61,626 nt of DNA, from IMG/VR virus record IMGVR_UViG_3300036853_000113, positions 1 to 61,626 of that record; one strand, written 5' to 3'. Shown in pieces: positions 18,703-27,169 of this stretch (positions are counted from its first letter, which is position 1; each line of letters starts with the position of its first letter). Position numbers and translations under genes: made by a program. Origin of the DNA: a virus. Under the pieces are notes generated by a model. The model was not told the DNA's origin, made no database searches, and saw only the letters and a program-made list of their open reading frames with translations.

Positions 18703-19095
18703 TTATCCAGACCAGACGAAATACTCAAGCATGCGGCGGAAGCTGCGCGCGTCAGGGTCAAAAATGTCGATGGTGTTCAAGTGAAAGATACCTTGCACGA
18801 ACGTTGCATCAGGGTCTGTGAGCGTTCCCCTGTAACCGTCGAGCACTGCGTCGATAGCGGCTGCGAGCGCGAGCGTGTCGTCAGCCGTCGCACCGTAACA
18901 GTCGACCTGAATGCGGCGCGAGCCTAATGTCTCAGGCCCTGAAAGCAGCGAACCACTGACCTCTGACACGACGAGATAACTCCAGCTCGGAAGAGCCAGG
19001 TCGGATGGTAATTGCGCGAGGAAGCCACCCTCCGCAGCAATCGCTTTCACTGCCGCATTACTCTGAATCAGCTCGACGAAACCCTGCTCAATCAT
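18703..19095 (-). CDS. Tail terminator/completion protein (DUF3168-like)
   Basis: This 130-residue protein has a helical start (VELIQSNAAVKAI) followed by the block LPSWSYLVVSEVSGS and later RRIQVDCYGATADDTLALA, the pattern of DUF3168 tail-terminator proteins. Its ATG overlaps the upstream stop (ATGA). It caps the tail tube and joins it to the head connector. Confidence 0.75.
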   Translation of the reverse strand: MIEQGFVELIQSNAAVKAIAAEGGFLAQLPSDLALPSWSYLVVSEVSGSLLSGPETLGSRRIQVDCYGATADDTLALAAAIDAVLDGYRGTLTDPDATFVQGIFHLNTIDIFDPDARSFRRMLEYFVWSG

Positions 19096-19529
19096 TTGTT
19101 CATCGTCGCTACGCCTTCACGCACGACCTCCGTGAAAGATTCCAGCGCAGCGTTATGCGCCTCGTCAAAGCCCGGTCGCATGTAAGGCTTCGCAATGTTG
19201 TGAACAGAGCCGACCTCAACAAAGAGGCCGTACAGGCCCGGTGACTGGTCATCGTCGCCAGCCTTCCACTCAGGCCCGATGATTGCTGTGCCTTGTTCTT
19301 CCTTTGCTGACAGCTTGTATTTCACCTTTATCGCGTCGCGCAGCTCACCCGGCTTGCGCTGCGGCGTGCCTTCGACGAGCACAGGAACCTTCGGCAGTAT
19401 CGCAGCGACCATCGTCTCCGCGCCTGCCTTGAGGCCCCTGCGTATCGTCTTCTTGGCTAGCTTGACGCCTGCGTTTGCGAGCGTCTGCTCGACGCCCTCG
19501 AGGCCGACGACGTTGACAGTAACCTCCAT
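19092..19529 (-). CDS. HK97 gp10-like neck/tail completion protein
   Basis: This 145-residue protein shows VNVVGLEGVEQTLAN at the start, a basic KKTIRRGLKAGAETM helix, and a C-terminal block YGLFVEVGSVHNIAKPYMRP. The last block is the signature I associate with HK97 gp10 family proteins, which sit at the head-tail junction. The start overlaps the previous stop (TAATG), so the pair is translationally coupled. Confidence 0.8.
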   Translation of the reverse strand: MEVTVNVVGLEGVEQTLANAGVKLAKKTIRRGLKAGAETMVAAILPKVPVLVEGTPQRKPGELRDAIKVKYKLSAKEEQGTAIIGPEWKAGDDDQSPGLYGLFVEVGSVHNIAKPYMRPGFDEAHNAALESFTEVVREGVATMNK

Positions 19530-19882
19530 TACTGCGGCCTTGCTCCCGGTGCCGGGTCAAGCTGCGGCTGCGCTGAAACGGCTTGCAGGTTGATCGGGCC
19601 GAAGGTGCGCTCATACTGCGCGAGGTTCTGCGCGAGCAGGTTGCAGACTGCCTTCGCCTGCTGGGGGCTGAGGTCTATCGCCTGAAACTCTTTGATGATG
19701 AGCTGCTCAGGAGTCTGCTCAGTGCGGCTGAAGTTGAGCCGAAAATCCCAGACACTGATTTGAACCTGCACGCTGTTGGCATAGCTTTCGCGATAGTCAG
19801 CGGCCTTTACGGTCGCGACGGTCAGCTGCTGGGGGGCTTGCGACGCAGGGGCTTCAACCTGACGGCGCGACTTGGTTTTCAT
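19529..19882 (-). CDS. DUF3467-like protein within the connector cluster
   Basis: This 117-residue protein starts at the ATG with an AAGGAG site 10 bases before it. The core (YANSVQVQISVWDFRLNF, then IDLSPQQAKAVCNLLAQNL and YERTFGPI) matches DUF3467, a small family also found on bacterial chromosomes. A DUF3467-type gene between connector genes is uncommon. It may be a structural or regulatory passenger; its function is unknown. Confidence 0.7.
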   Translation of the reverse strand: MKTKSRRQVEAPASQAPQQLTVATVKAADYRESYANSVQVQISVWDFRLNFSRTEQTPEQLIIKEFQAIDLSPQQAKAVCNLLAQNLAQYERTFGPINLQAVSAQPQLDPAPGARPQ

Positions 19883-19896
19883 AGTTTGTTTTCTCC

Positions 19897-20235
19897 TTAT
19901 TGATTCAGTTTCAGACCGAGGCAAGTCAGCACGAGAATAACGTTCCGCTCACCGGGGTTTTCAATCGACTGGATTATGTACGTTCCATTTTGCGCCTGCA
20001 CTTGCATGTTCGGAAGGATGCCGCTCTGCCAACGAATCTTCACCGTCAGATAGAGCTGGGTGACGTCCTGACCGGCCTTTAACACGTCAACGCCGCGCAC
20101 AGGATCGATAGACGCCCACGTCGTCACGAACGGCACCCAGGCCACGCCAGAGCCCGAGACGCCCGTCCTGCCACGCTGTTGAAGGATCGTGACCCGGTGA
20201 ATCATTTCTCCGGGGTCGATCTTCGGCCACTGCAT
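19897..20235 (-). CDS. Head closure/stopper protein (SPP1 gp16-like)
   Basis: This 112-residue protein begins with DPGEMIHRVTILQQ, the usual opening of phage head-tail joining proteins of this family, followed by WVPFVTTWASIDPVRG and a C-terminal QSIENPGERNVILVLTC strand. It closes the connector after packaging and docks the tail. Confidence 0.82.
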   Translation of the reverse strand: MQWPKIDPGEMIHRVTILQQRGRTGVSGSGVAWVPFVTTWASIDPVRGVDVLKAGQDVTQLYLTVKIRWQSGILPNMQVQAQNGTYIIQSIENPGERNVILVLTCLGLKLNQ

Positions 20236-20239
20236 CGGC

Positions 20240-20920
20240 TTACCTCGCCCTTACAAGCGAACCGTGCGAGAGGCATGACGTGACAGCATAGGGCCACTCA
20301 GCTGAATCGCTCGCGCCTCGTTCGAACGGAAGGCGATTGTTAAACCACGCAGAGACGAGCAGCTTCATGCCAGTCTTGATGCGCGCCCCCGGCCCTTGCC
20401 AGAAGGGGTCAGTCGACGAGTACCCGCTCGTGAAGCGGATCAGGATCGCTGAACTGGGCCAAGGCGTGAACGTCGGCCAAGTCCCGTTGTATGGCGGCGC
20501 GAGGATGCCCGGCCCTTTCAATGCGTCGACGATGTAATCAGCATCTGCCTGCATCGTGTGAACGACCTTGCTCGAATCGGTGTATTGCACGAGGTCGACT
20601 GACTGAAGAGGCGCAGCCAGCTCGATGCGGTAAGAGGGCCAATAGTCGAGGCTGAGGTCATACTGCTTCTGAACGAGGTCGCGGTTCTGTGCGATCTCTG
20701 CCTGCTCGCGCGCCGCCGAGATCAGCTCAGTCAGCTCTGCGTCTTCGCCGGGGTCTGTGGGCGAGCGTTGCGGAACCTTCAGAAAAGACTTGATTTCGTC
20801 GAGCGTGATCGGCTCTGTAAATATCTGCTGCGGCGACGTCACAGTCAGATTGAGGCTGCCGTAAGTTACGAGCGCACCGTATAGACCGAGGGTGCCAAAA
20901 GGAAAACCGTTGCTGCTCAT
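20240..20920 (-). CDS. Head-tail connector protein (gp6-like)
   Basis: This 226-residue protein contains EPITLDEIKSFLKVP near residue 35 and ELISAAREQAEIAQNRDLV near residue 65, the classic N-terminal helices of gp6-like connector proteins. The following strands give RIELAAPLQSVDLV. It binds the portal and starts the neck. The ATG overlaps the stop of the upstream glycosyltransferase by 4 bases. Confidence 0.82.
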   Translation of the reverse strand: MSSNGFPFGTLGLYGALVTYGSLNLTVTSPQQIFTEPITLDEIKSFLKVPQRSPTDPGEDAELTELISAAREQAEIAQNRDLVQKQYDLSLDYWPSYRIELAAPLQSVDLVQYTDSSKVVHTMQADADYIVDALKGPGILAPPYNGTWPTFTPWPSSAILIRFTSGYSSTDPFWQGPGARIKTGMKLLVSAWFNNRLPFERGASDSAEWPYAVTSCLSHGSLVRAR

Positions 20921-21624
20921 AGCGGAACCACCTCAAGAGGGCCTGCCCATTTGAAGGAAGAGTCAGCCGGGAAAAGGTCGCCAACGACCATGTGGCGATA
21001 CTGGTCTTCGAAAACGTTGTTGGGGTCGACCGAGTTGTACCAATGAAACTTCCTGATGCGATCCTCCCGGTGCATATAGCCGTAATGAAGCAGGCGCACA
21101 GCCAGCGGCGTCACGCTCGCGAGCAGCTGCGCAGGCGCTGACGAGCAGTGGAAGTTTCCACCGAAGGCGGTCCGTTTGAAAGTCAGCAGCGGACTCACGA
21201 GGCGAAACAGAGATGGACGCCGGAACGCCTTGTACCAGCGGTCGACTCGAATCTGTTGCTCGTTGTCCCAGAGATAAACAATGTGCGTCGATCCGCAGAC
21301 GACCTTCGCGTCTACTGCCTTGACGACCGCAGGCGCGTCATCCGGGTGAAGCGCCTCGTCGCCGTCGACCATCAGGCACGTATCACCCAGACGCGCACCC
21401 GATGCCCAGACTTTTGCCAGCAGATAGTCCTTGTCCCGCGCCTCGTGTATATCCTCGAAGGGCGACGCGAAGACTTCGCAGCCGAGCTGTCGACAGAGCA
21501 GCGCCGTCTCGTCTTCAGAGTTGTCGTCGAGGACGAAGACGTTATCGCAGACCAGCTGTATCGAGCGCACCACTCGCTCTATCCAGCGCGCCTCATTCCT
21601 GACCCGCAGCATGCCGTGGATCAA
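20917..21624 (-). CDS. Family 2 glycosyltransferase (third of three)
   Basis: The first conserved strand reads LIHGMLRVRNEARWIERV, so a start upstream of the first good ATG is needed. A TTG overlapping the previous stop (TTGA) gives 235 residues; a GTG 12 bases further upstream is the alternative. The block VFVLDDNSEDET and later CLMVDGDEALHPDD supply the nucleotide-binding and DXD-type acidic residues of GT-A enzymes. It transfers a sugar, probably to a capsid, neck or host surface target. Three linked GT genes between capsid and connector suggest a virion glycosylation function. Confidence 0.8.
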   Translation of the reverse strand: MIHGMLRVRNEARWIERVVRSIQLVCDNVFVLDDNSEDETALLCRQLGCEVFASPFEDIHEARDKDYLLAKVWASGARLGDTCLMVDGDEALHPDDAPAVVKAVDAKVVCGSTHIVYLWDNEQQIRVDRWYKAFRRPSLFRLVSPLLTFKRTAFGGNFHCSSAPAQLLASVTPLAVRLLHYGYMHREDRIRKFHWYNSVDPNNVFEDQYRHMVVGDLFPADSSFKWAGPLEVVPL

Positions 21625-22280
21625 GCCGCCCCCCACTTCTTGAGATATAGTGCCCAGTTCTGCGCATAAGAACGCGATGCGAGCGGGTCGCCTCTGAACG
21701 TGCTCGACAGACTCGCGTGGTCGACATAGCAGTGATCGAAGACACCGCACTTCAGACCGCCTGCTCTGACGCTCTCGCAGTAGTCGCGATCCTCGACGCC
21801 GTAGTCGAGACAGTACCGCTCGTCGAGCATGCCGACCCTCGCAATGGTCCTTCGCGGGATCAGCACGCAGACGAACGCGAAGTGTGGGACCTCGCGCAGC
21901 CCCCAGCCTCGCGGCTTCTGTAGCGGCTGGCCGGTCACGTTCGTGACAGCGCCGATGATGCCGTAGTCGAGATGCTCGCGCGCAACCTGCTGCATTGCTG
22001 AGAAGCCACCCATCGTCTCAAGCAGCGCATCGTCGTTCAATAAAATGACGTCGTTATTCCCAGACGAGAGCATCCCAAAATTGCAGTTTCGCGCATAGAT
22101 GAAGTCTAGAAATACCTCGCGCACACGATAGAAGTCAGACCTCGGTGGACTCCAGTCGTTCTCTTTGCTGCGATCCCAGACGACGATGATTTCGCAGTCA
22201 TCGTGCTGACGCACGGCATCCATGCACGGTATCAGGTTCGACATCGAGCGGCTTGGGATGACGACAGTCAGGTCACTCAT
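21621..22280 (-). CDS. Family 2 glycosyltransferase (second of three)
   Basis: This 219-residue protein starts MSDLTVVIPSRSMSNL, a GT2 first strand, with NDVILLNDDALLETMGGF supplying the acidic DD site near residue 80. YGVEDRDYCESVRAGGLKC near residue 170 is the usual ED-type catalytic-base region of this family. Its ATG overlaps the stop of a 41-residue gene (ATGA). The acceptor cannot be told from sequence. Confidence 0.85.
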   Translation of the reverse strand: MSDLTVVIPSRSMSNLIPCMDAVRQHDDCEIIVVWDRSKENDWSPPRSDFYRVREVFLDFIYARNCNFGMLSSGNNDVILLNDDALLETMGGFSAMQQVAREHLDYGIIGAVTNVTGQPLQKPRGWGLREVPHFAFVCVLIPRRTIARVGMLDERYCLDYGVEDRDYCESVRAGGLKCGVFDHCYVDHASLSSTFRGDPLASRSYAQNWALYLKKWGAA

Positions 22281-22402
22281 CTGCTTCCCCCAAACAGTGC
22301 TTCTCCTAACGGACCGAATATTGCTGTGACGAGTCGGATGGGCCAGGGGCGCTTTGGCGGTACTGGACTGCTGTCCGTGTTTTCGCGTTTACATGACTTC
22401 AT
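22277..22402 (-). CDS. 41-residue coupled small protein between glycosyltransferases
   Basis: The start and stop codons each overlap a neighbouring gene by 4 bases (ATGA on both sides), which is strong evidence that this short frame is translated. The protein has a polar N-terminus and a Pro-rich, weakly hydrophobic C-terminus (WPIRLVTAIFGPLGEALFGG) that may lie on a membrane. No family is recognised. It may help the flanking glycosyltransferases. Confidence 0.65.
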   Translation of the reverse strand: MKSCKRENTDSSPVPPKRPWPIRLVTAIFGPLGEALFGGSR

Positions 22403-22953
22403 TGGAGTCTCTTCCATGCCTCGGTCAAATACCTGGGGCTGGTGTTGTTCGAGTGAATCGTTGCGTGCATCAGCTCGCCTGCGTCCACGCTGACAAGTTG
22501 CTTTGCTCGACGCGCCGCCGCGACGAAGTAGTTGTCTTCACCGACCTGACGCGCCTCGAAGGGATGCTGCTGCCACCAGCTGCGCAGGTAGCAAAGCGAA
22601 GTACCCAGTGCATAGTCGTGCGTGCCCTGATACAGCCACCAATGCGTGCCATCGGTGAACCGCATCGAGTGATAACCGGTCACGCTGCACTTTTCCGACA
22701 GCCGCGCCACCTGATCAGCGACTCTTGCAGGAGCACTCCAGTCGTCATCGTCCCAGTGACAGATGACCTCGCCGCGCGCTCGTTCGCAGCCATAGTTGCG
22801 CTTCTCGCCGATGTTGCGCGTCTCAGCCAAATGAATCAGCTGAATGCGCGGGTCATCTGGAACGACGTCGCGCACGTCCTGCCCGTCTGACAGGATCAGG
22901 AGCAGGCTGCTGCGGTAAGTCTGCGTCAGAAAACTCTCGATGGCTTTCGGCAA
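22399..22953 (-). CDS. Family 2 glycosyltransferase (first of three), start unusual
   Basis: The TTG at 22953 gives 184 residues, but the coherent GT2 beginning VTCLCLTRNRKTWLPKAIES extends upstream in the same frame to a TGA near 23010. Only non-standard starts are available there. Downstream motifs are clear: LILSDGQDVRDV, ICHWDDDDWSAP (the metal-binding DDDD), VGEDNYFVAAARR and a final HATIHSNNTSP. The true N-terminus must come from a rare start codon, a programmed frameshift from the upstream gene, or a sequence error. It probably works with the two following glycosyltransferases. Confidence 0.8.
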   Translation of the reverse strand: MPKAIESFLTQTYRSSLLLILSDGQDVRDVVPDDPRIQLIHLAETRNIGEKRNYGCERARGEVICHWDDDDWSAPARVADQVARLSEKCSVTGYHSMRFTDGTHWWLYQGTHDYALGTSLCYLRSWWQQHPFEARQVGEDNYFVAAARRAKQLVSVDAGELMHATIHSNNTSPRYLTEAWKRLQ

Positions 22954-23191
22954 CCACGTCTTCCGGTTGCGCGTTAAACACAGACAGGTTACGAAACGGT
23001 GGCCGCGCGCTCACCGTGGGAGCTTCAGGCGTGATCACTTTCGTCTCGTACTCGACAGCAGGCGAGGCTGCGGTTCGCGCCATGTTCTTCCTGAGCAATA
23101 CCTGCGCTGTTTCGTCGCGCACTTCGAAGGGTTGGTCAGGTGCGACGCTGCCGTACTCGCCTCGCAGCTGCGTATTCGCAATCAGCTTCAC
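22853..23191 (-). CDS. Small head-region protein overlapping the glycosyltransferase
   Basis: The GTG start overlaps the stop of the small membrane protein gene (GTGA), giving 112 residues: KLIANTQLRGEYGSVAPDQP, then FEVRDETAQVLLRKNMAR and YETKVITPEAP. This resembles short phage proteins located after the major capsid gene. The last 30-50 codons overlap the glycosyltransferase frame and become Arg/Pro-rich, so the true C-terminus may be shorter or may shift frame. Confidence 0.6.
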   Translation of the reverse strand: MKLIANTQLRGEYGSVAPDQPFEVRDETAQVLLRKNMARTAASPAVEYETKVITPEAPTVSARPPFRNLSVFNAQPEDVVAESHREFSDADLPQQPAPDPVRRAGRARRRSR

Positions 23192-23343
23192 AGACGCAGG
23201 CCCCCGCGAACGAAGACGAGATACAGGATGATCAGCAGCAGGATGAAACCGAGGCCACCGCCGCCATAGTAGCCCGCTCCTGGCCCCATCCGATAGCCGC
23301 CGAAGCAGACGAGAAGCAGCAAGATGACAAGGATAATGAGCAT
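23188..23343 (-). CDS. DUF3309-like small membrane protein
   Basis: This 51-residue protein has two hydrophobic helices (LIILVILLLLVCFGG and GFILLLIILYLVF) joined by a Gly/Tyr-rich loop, the layout of DUF3309. I placed the start at the ATG 6 bases after an AAGGAG site. It is an inner-membrane peptide of unknown role. Its location just after the capsid gene is unusual for a lysis protein. Confidence 0.65.
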   Translation of the reverse strand: MLIILVILLLLVCFGGYRMGPGAGYYGGGGLGFILLLIILYLVFVRGGLRL

Positions 23344-23430
23344 CATTTTCTCCTTCATATTGAGTTGAAAAATACGGAGCTGCTTCCCCATGGCAAGGAG
23401 CAGCTCCGTTGGAAGCCAACAGGCAAACGG

Positions 23431-24654
23431 TTAAGCGTGGAAGGGCGAAGTGCTGAACGATCCGCTGACGAACGCATTCGGGCGTTTGGTCAACAGCGCC
23501 AAGCGCTTCTCTGCCCTGATCGCGACGAGGTTGCGCAGGAAGTAATCCTGATTCTCCGTCGAGATTTCCACTTGCATTTCCATGCGGTCACGAATCTCGC
23601 AGGCAATGGGGTTGCCGTTGCCGACGAGGAAGTGACCCGGTGCAATCGTGGTCGTGTACACCACGTCGAGGCCGAACAAGCGAGGCGTCGCGTTCACTTG
23701 CGGATCGCCAAGGATGTACCGACCGAAGCCATCTTTCGTCAAACGAATCGTCCACCAGTCGTTCGTGTTGAGCACGACGAAGGTCGGGTCGATCTCGTTT
23801 GCAGCATTGATCTGCTGCACCGCTGTGCCGATGACGTCGATATAGGTCCAGCCATGTGCCGATTGCAGCTGACTCGGCAGATACGCCGCAGCCTGCGGTA
23901 AGAGGCCATGAAGGTTTTCGCCCGTATCATCACCGGCTAAGAGTTGGTTTTCCTCCTCCAAGTTGATGTAGTACGGAAGCGAAGACTGAATGAGGCCGAG
24001 CAGTTCGCCGAAGTCGTCGAGTACCTGCTTGGTCGCGGGGAGCCACGTTGCGATCAGGCGAACCTTCTCGCTGATCGACGTGAAGGTGAGCGCGTTCTCA
24101 GGTTTGAGACTCGCTTCAGGAACCATCCCGCCTAGTCCTAGCGGCGTGCTGACTTTCACGAAGTCGACAACCTGCATGGTGGTAGGCCGCGAGGAAAGCA
24201 GGTCCCGCAGCTTTAGTACCTGCCTCGCCTCGGTCGTGACGCCGGGAGAGCGGTCGATCTGCAACACCCCCGAGGTCGCGACGCCAAGCGGTGAGAGAGG
24301 ATCGCCCCCAGACGTGCCGGTCGCCGTCGCGCTGATGATGTTCTTACGGTTCATCAGCTCGATGACGTCGCGCCCCTTCAGGTGCAGCACTGCGCTGCCA
24401 CGCTTGTCCTTCATCAGCCGCTGAATGCTCTCGCACTCCTTGACTGTTTTGACGAGCGTCGGGCCTTCGCCATGATCGGCAATCTGCTTGTTGGCTAGCT
24501 TCACATCAAGCGCGTCGACCTGCGCCTGAAGCTCGACCAGCGTGGTTTTGGTTGAGTCGAGTGTGGCTCCGAGCGTTTTCTTTTCGTCGGCAGCCTTCTC
24601 GAAATGGGTCTTCAGCTCTGCCTGCAGAGCTGTCAACTGTTCTGTAAGTTCCAT
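23431..24654 (-). CDS. Major capsid protein, HK97 fold
   Basis: This 407-residue protein starts at the ATG with an AAGGA site 8 bases upstream. The N-terminal 100 residues are a coiled-coil delta domain (TEQLTALQAELKTHFEKAAD), expected to be removed by the upstream protease. The body shows ATWLPATKQVLDDFGELLGL, the E-loop and spine region, then WWTIRLTKDGFGRYILGDP and the C-terminal RAEKRLALLTKRPNAFV. These are classic HK97-family capsid blocks. The neighbours (protease, portal) agree. Confidence 0.95.
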   Translation of the reverse strand: MELTEQLTALQAELKTHFEKAADEKKTLGATLDSTKTTLVELQAQVDALDVKLANKQIADHGEGPTLVKTVKECESIQRLMKDKRGSAVLHLKGRDVIELMNRKNIISATATGTSGGDPLSPLGVATSGVLQIDRSPGVTTEARQVLKLRDLLSSRPTTMQVVDFVKVSTPLGLGGMVPEASLKPENALTFTSISEKVRLIATWLPATKQVLDDFGELLGLIQSSLPYYINLEEENQLLAGDDTGENLHGLLPQAAAYLPSQLQSAHGWTYIDVIGTAVQQINAANEIDPTFVVLNTNDWWTIRLTKDGFGRYILGDPQVNATPRLFGLDVVYTTTIAPGHFLVGNGNPIACEIRDRMEMQVEISTENQDYFLRNLVAIRAEKRLALLTKRPNAFVSGSFSTSPFHA

Positions 24655-24689
24655 ATCGATGTCCTTCTTAGTGCTGTGATTTCCCGCAC

Positions 24690-25757
24690 TCACGCCTTCG
24701 GGATCAGCGCCCTCATGTTGAGGAGTTGTGTTGCGGCTGCCGAGTGATCAGTTACGACCGGCTCGGACTTTACTTCCGGTACGGCTGCTGCGCCTTTTGA
24801 AGTGTCGTCGTCGTCATCTTCCTCGTCGTCGTCTTCGGCTCCATCGGGCAGCAGTGTCCCGAAAATATCTGCCAGGCCCTTGATGTGTTCGTGGGCTTGG
24901 TCCAAAGCTTTTTTGGTAGTCGCGCTGAACTTCGCGCCCTTCTTCACTTCCTCCGGCGTCAGCGGAAGAGGCGCAGAGGGCGCAGCCTTCATCCTGCTCG
25001 ACAGCAGCGAGCCGAAGCTCTTCTCTTCTGCGTGCAGCGCGCTCATCATTTCCATGTCGCCGAAGACTGACTCCAGCCAGTCGAGGTACTGCGGCAGATA
25101 CGCCATGTACGCTTCAGAGAACTGATCAATCGTGGCCTTCGATGCGGTGATCTTGTCAGCCTTGGTTAGACCGCTGCCCCACGTCACAGACCCCAGCGAC
25201 TGAAAGAGCGCAGCGCGCATCTGGTATCCGGCGTCCTGCAATTGAATCTCGCTCAGCTCTTCGTTGAAGTCGCCCTTCGTTTCAGCTGCGCCTGCTCCTG
25301 CGCGCATCTTCACTGACGTGATCATCGCCATCTCGTTCATCGGGAACGTGACGATGCTTCCCTCCCACAGCCTGATTTCTTTCAGGCGGCGCACGCCGTT
25401 CTCGACTGAATCCTTGATGGTGTCGAAGCCGATAGACAGGCCCTTGATGACGCGCGCTTTGATGAGGATGTAAGCGCGCTTGGCGTCGTCCAGCTCCATC
25501 AGCAACTCGCCTTTCACCTTCAGCGCTTCCGGCGTGTCGATCAGTGTCAGGGTGCCGATGGGCTTCTCGGAGTTGTGCTGCCACAGCATCGGTACAGTCC
25601 CGCCGCGCTCCTTGATCGTCTTCGCGAACGCCCCCGGCTCGATAAGGTCACCACCGAGATCGAGGTTGTTATAGACAGCGAGGTCGCCCTCGAAGGTGCC
25701 GTCTTCCGCAAGCGACTTGATCTGAAGCTGGATGGGCTTGCCTTTAGTTGCTGGCAT
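24690..25757 (-). CDS. Prohead protease (S78, HK97-like) with acidic C-terminal extension
   Basis: In this 355-residue protein the N-terminal 150 residues hold the S78 core: GTFEGDLAVYNNLDLGGDLI, then VPMLWQHNSEKPIG with the catalytic His, and KGLSIGFDT with the catalytic Ser. The C-terminal half is helical with a stretch of about a dozen acidic residues near 310-320. It may act as a fused scaffold domain. It cleaves the capsid delta domain during maturation. Confidence 0.9.
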   Translation of the reverse strand: MPATKGKPIQLQIKSLAEDGTFEGDLAVYNNLDLGGDLIEPGAFAKTIKERGGTVPMLWQHNSEKPIGTLTLIDTPEALKVKGELLMELDDAKRAYILIKARVIKGLSIGFDTIKDSVENGVRRLKEIRLWEGSIVTFPMNEMAMITSVKMRAGAGAAETKGDFNEELSEIQLQDAGYQMRAALFQSLGSVTWGSGLTKADKITASKATIDQFSEAYMAYLPQYLDWLESVFGDMEMMSALHAEEKSFGSLLSSRMKAAPSAPLPLTPEEVKKGAKFSATTKKALDQAHEHIKGLADIFGTLLPDGAEDDDEEDDDDDTSKGAAAVPEVKSEPVVTDHSAAATQLLNMRALIPKA

Positions 25758-25801
25758 GAGTGTTCCTTTCGGGTCGTAATTACGGTGTAACTAGAGGGTT
25801 C

Positions 25802-27169
25802 TTATTCGCTGATCCGCACAAGCTGCGGCGACTGCGCAGGCGCAACTGCAGGTGCGTTCGGCGGCGGCACGGTCTGCATGTTGAGCTGTATATAGTGCCC
25901 GTCACCACCCTTAAACGGGTTCATGTCTTCCATGTTGCGGACCTCGTTGTCACTCGCAACGCCGTTCTGGAGCATGATCGAGTAGCCTTGCATGCGCGTC
26001 AGAAAGTCGCCGCGCAGCAGTTCGCTCGTGTTGTGCTTGAAGTAGTAGCCCTTCGACTTTTCATCGGAGGTCAGAACACAGCGCCACAAGTCCTGTTCCC
26101 ATCGGGTAAACCACGACTGCATTGTGACCTTGATGAACTCCAGCGCGAGCTGCTCAATGTTGGAGAACGTCGCGCGACTCAGGTCACCAACGAGATGCGG
26201 ACTGACAAGGAACCACCGACAGATTTCGTGAATGTCGAAGAGGCGCGTTTCGATCATCTGCTGGTCGACTGCACTGAGGCCGACCTGCTTGTACTTCATG
26301 TCGTTCTCTAGAATCGGAGCCTTGTGCGGCTCTGAGTAAACCGATTCCCAGTCTGCGCGAAACTTTGCGAAGTCAGTATCTTTGGCGAAGTTGTGCGCCT
26401 TCTCCAACACGTAAGGCACGCGCCCACCGTTCGCGTAGAACCGCGCGACGTTGCGCTCTGCTGCAAGCGCAGTGCCGAAGCTCTGCCGCGCCATCGTGAT
26501 GACGGAGTAACCGCGCAGGCCGTCCCAGCCCAGGCCCCGTATGTGCAGGATGTCCTGCGGCTTTCCTGGCGTCAGGGGGTAAGTCGTGTCTTTGTTATCG
26601 GCGCGCACGATGTACACCAGACGGCGCTGACCGTCCCTCTCGCGGTCGATGCTGACCTGCTCAGGGTTCAGGCCATGCAGCTCGACAGCAACGCCTGTGC
26701 CGCTCCTGCGAACGATCTGCGCGTAGCCGTTGCCGGTCAGCAGCGTGTGACTCGTGCGACTCTCTTTGAAGCTCATCGCAGTCGTCTCGTCGTTCGGCGA
26801 GTTGCGCAATGCTGAGAACATCGGCTTATCAGTCGCCAGCTCCTTGCCATTGCCTCCGTCTTGCAGCATCACTAGCGGCGTCGCACCCTGCGTCTCGCTG
26901 ATGAGGCGATTGCACGCCCAGACGACCGAGTGAGCCATCGACGACTCAAGCGAGACGACTTCACCTGATGCAGCAGGCGCGCCGCCAGAGAGCAGCGCAT
27001 AGAGACGCGGGAAGCCGTTGCGTGCGTACCAGCCGACGTTGGATGCATCAAACGAAACGTTCCCGGCTGTCTTCGCTCCCTCGATGTCAAGCGCGAGCGT
27101 CTCATCGCCCATCCCTGCGCGCAGCGTCTTAACGACGCTCTTTACTGCGTCTGCGATTGCTGGGAACAC
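25802..27169 (-). CDS. Portal protein, HK97 family
   Basis: This 455-residue protein starts at a GTG that shares its first base with the terminase stop. Family blocks visible are SMAHSVVWACNRLISETQG, LLTGNGYAQIVRRSGTG, DILHIRGLGWDGLRGYSV, and RWFLVSPHLVGDLSRATFSN with the following IEQLALEF. A Pro/Ala-rich tail ends the protein. It forms the dodecameric DNA channel at the packaging vertex. Confidence 0.93.
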   Translation of the reverse strand: MFPAIADAVKSVVKTLRAGMGDETLALDIEGAKTAGNVSFDASNVGWYARNGFPRLYALLSGGAPAASGEVVSLESSMAHSVVWACNRLISETQGATPLVMLQDGGNGKELATDKPMFSALRNSPNDETTAMSFKESRTSHTLLTGNGYAQIVRRSGTGVAVELHGLNPEQVSIDRERDGQRRLVYIVRADNKDTTYPLTPGKPQDILHIRGLGWDGLRGYSVITMARQSFGTALAAERNVARFYANGGRVPYVLEKAHNFAKDTDFAKFRADWESVYSEPHKAPILENDMKYKQVGLSAVDQQMIETRLFDIHEICRWFLVSPHLVGDLSRATFSNIEQLALEFIKVTMQSWFTRWEQDLWRCVLTSDEKSKGYYFKHNTSELLRGDFLTRMQGYSIMLQNGVASDNEVRNMEDMNPFKGGDGHYIQLNMQTVPPPNAPAVAPAQSPQLVRISE

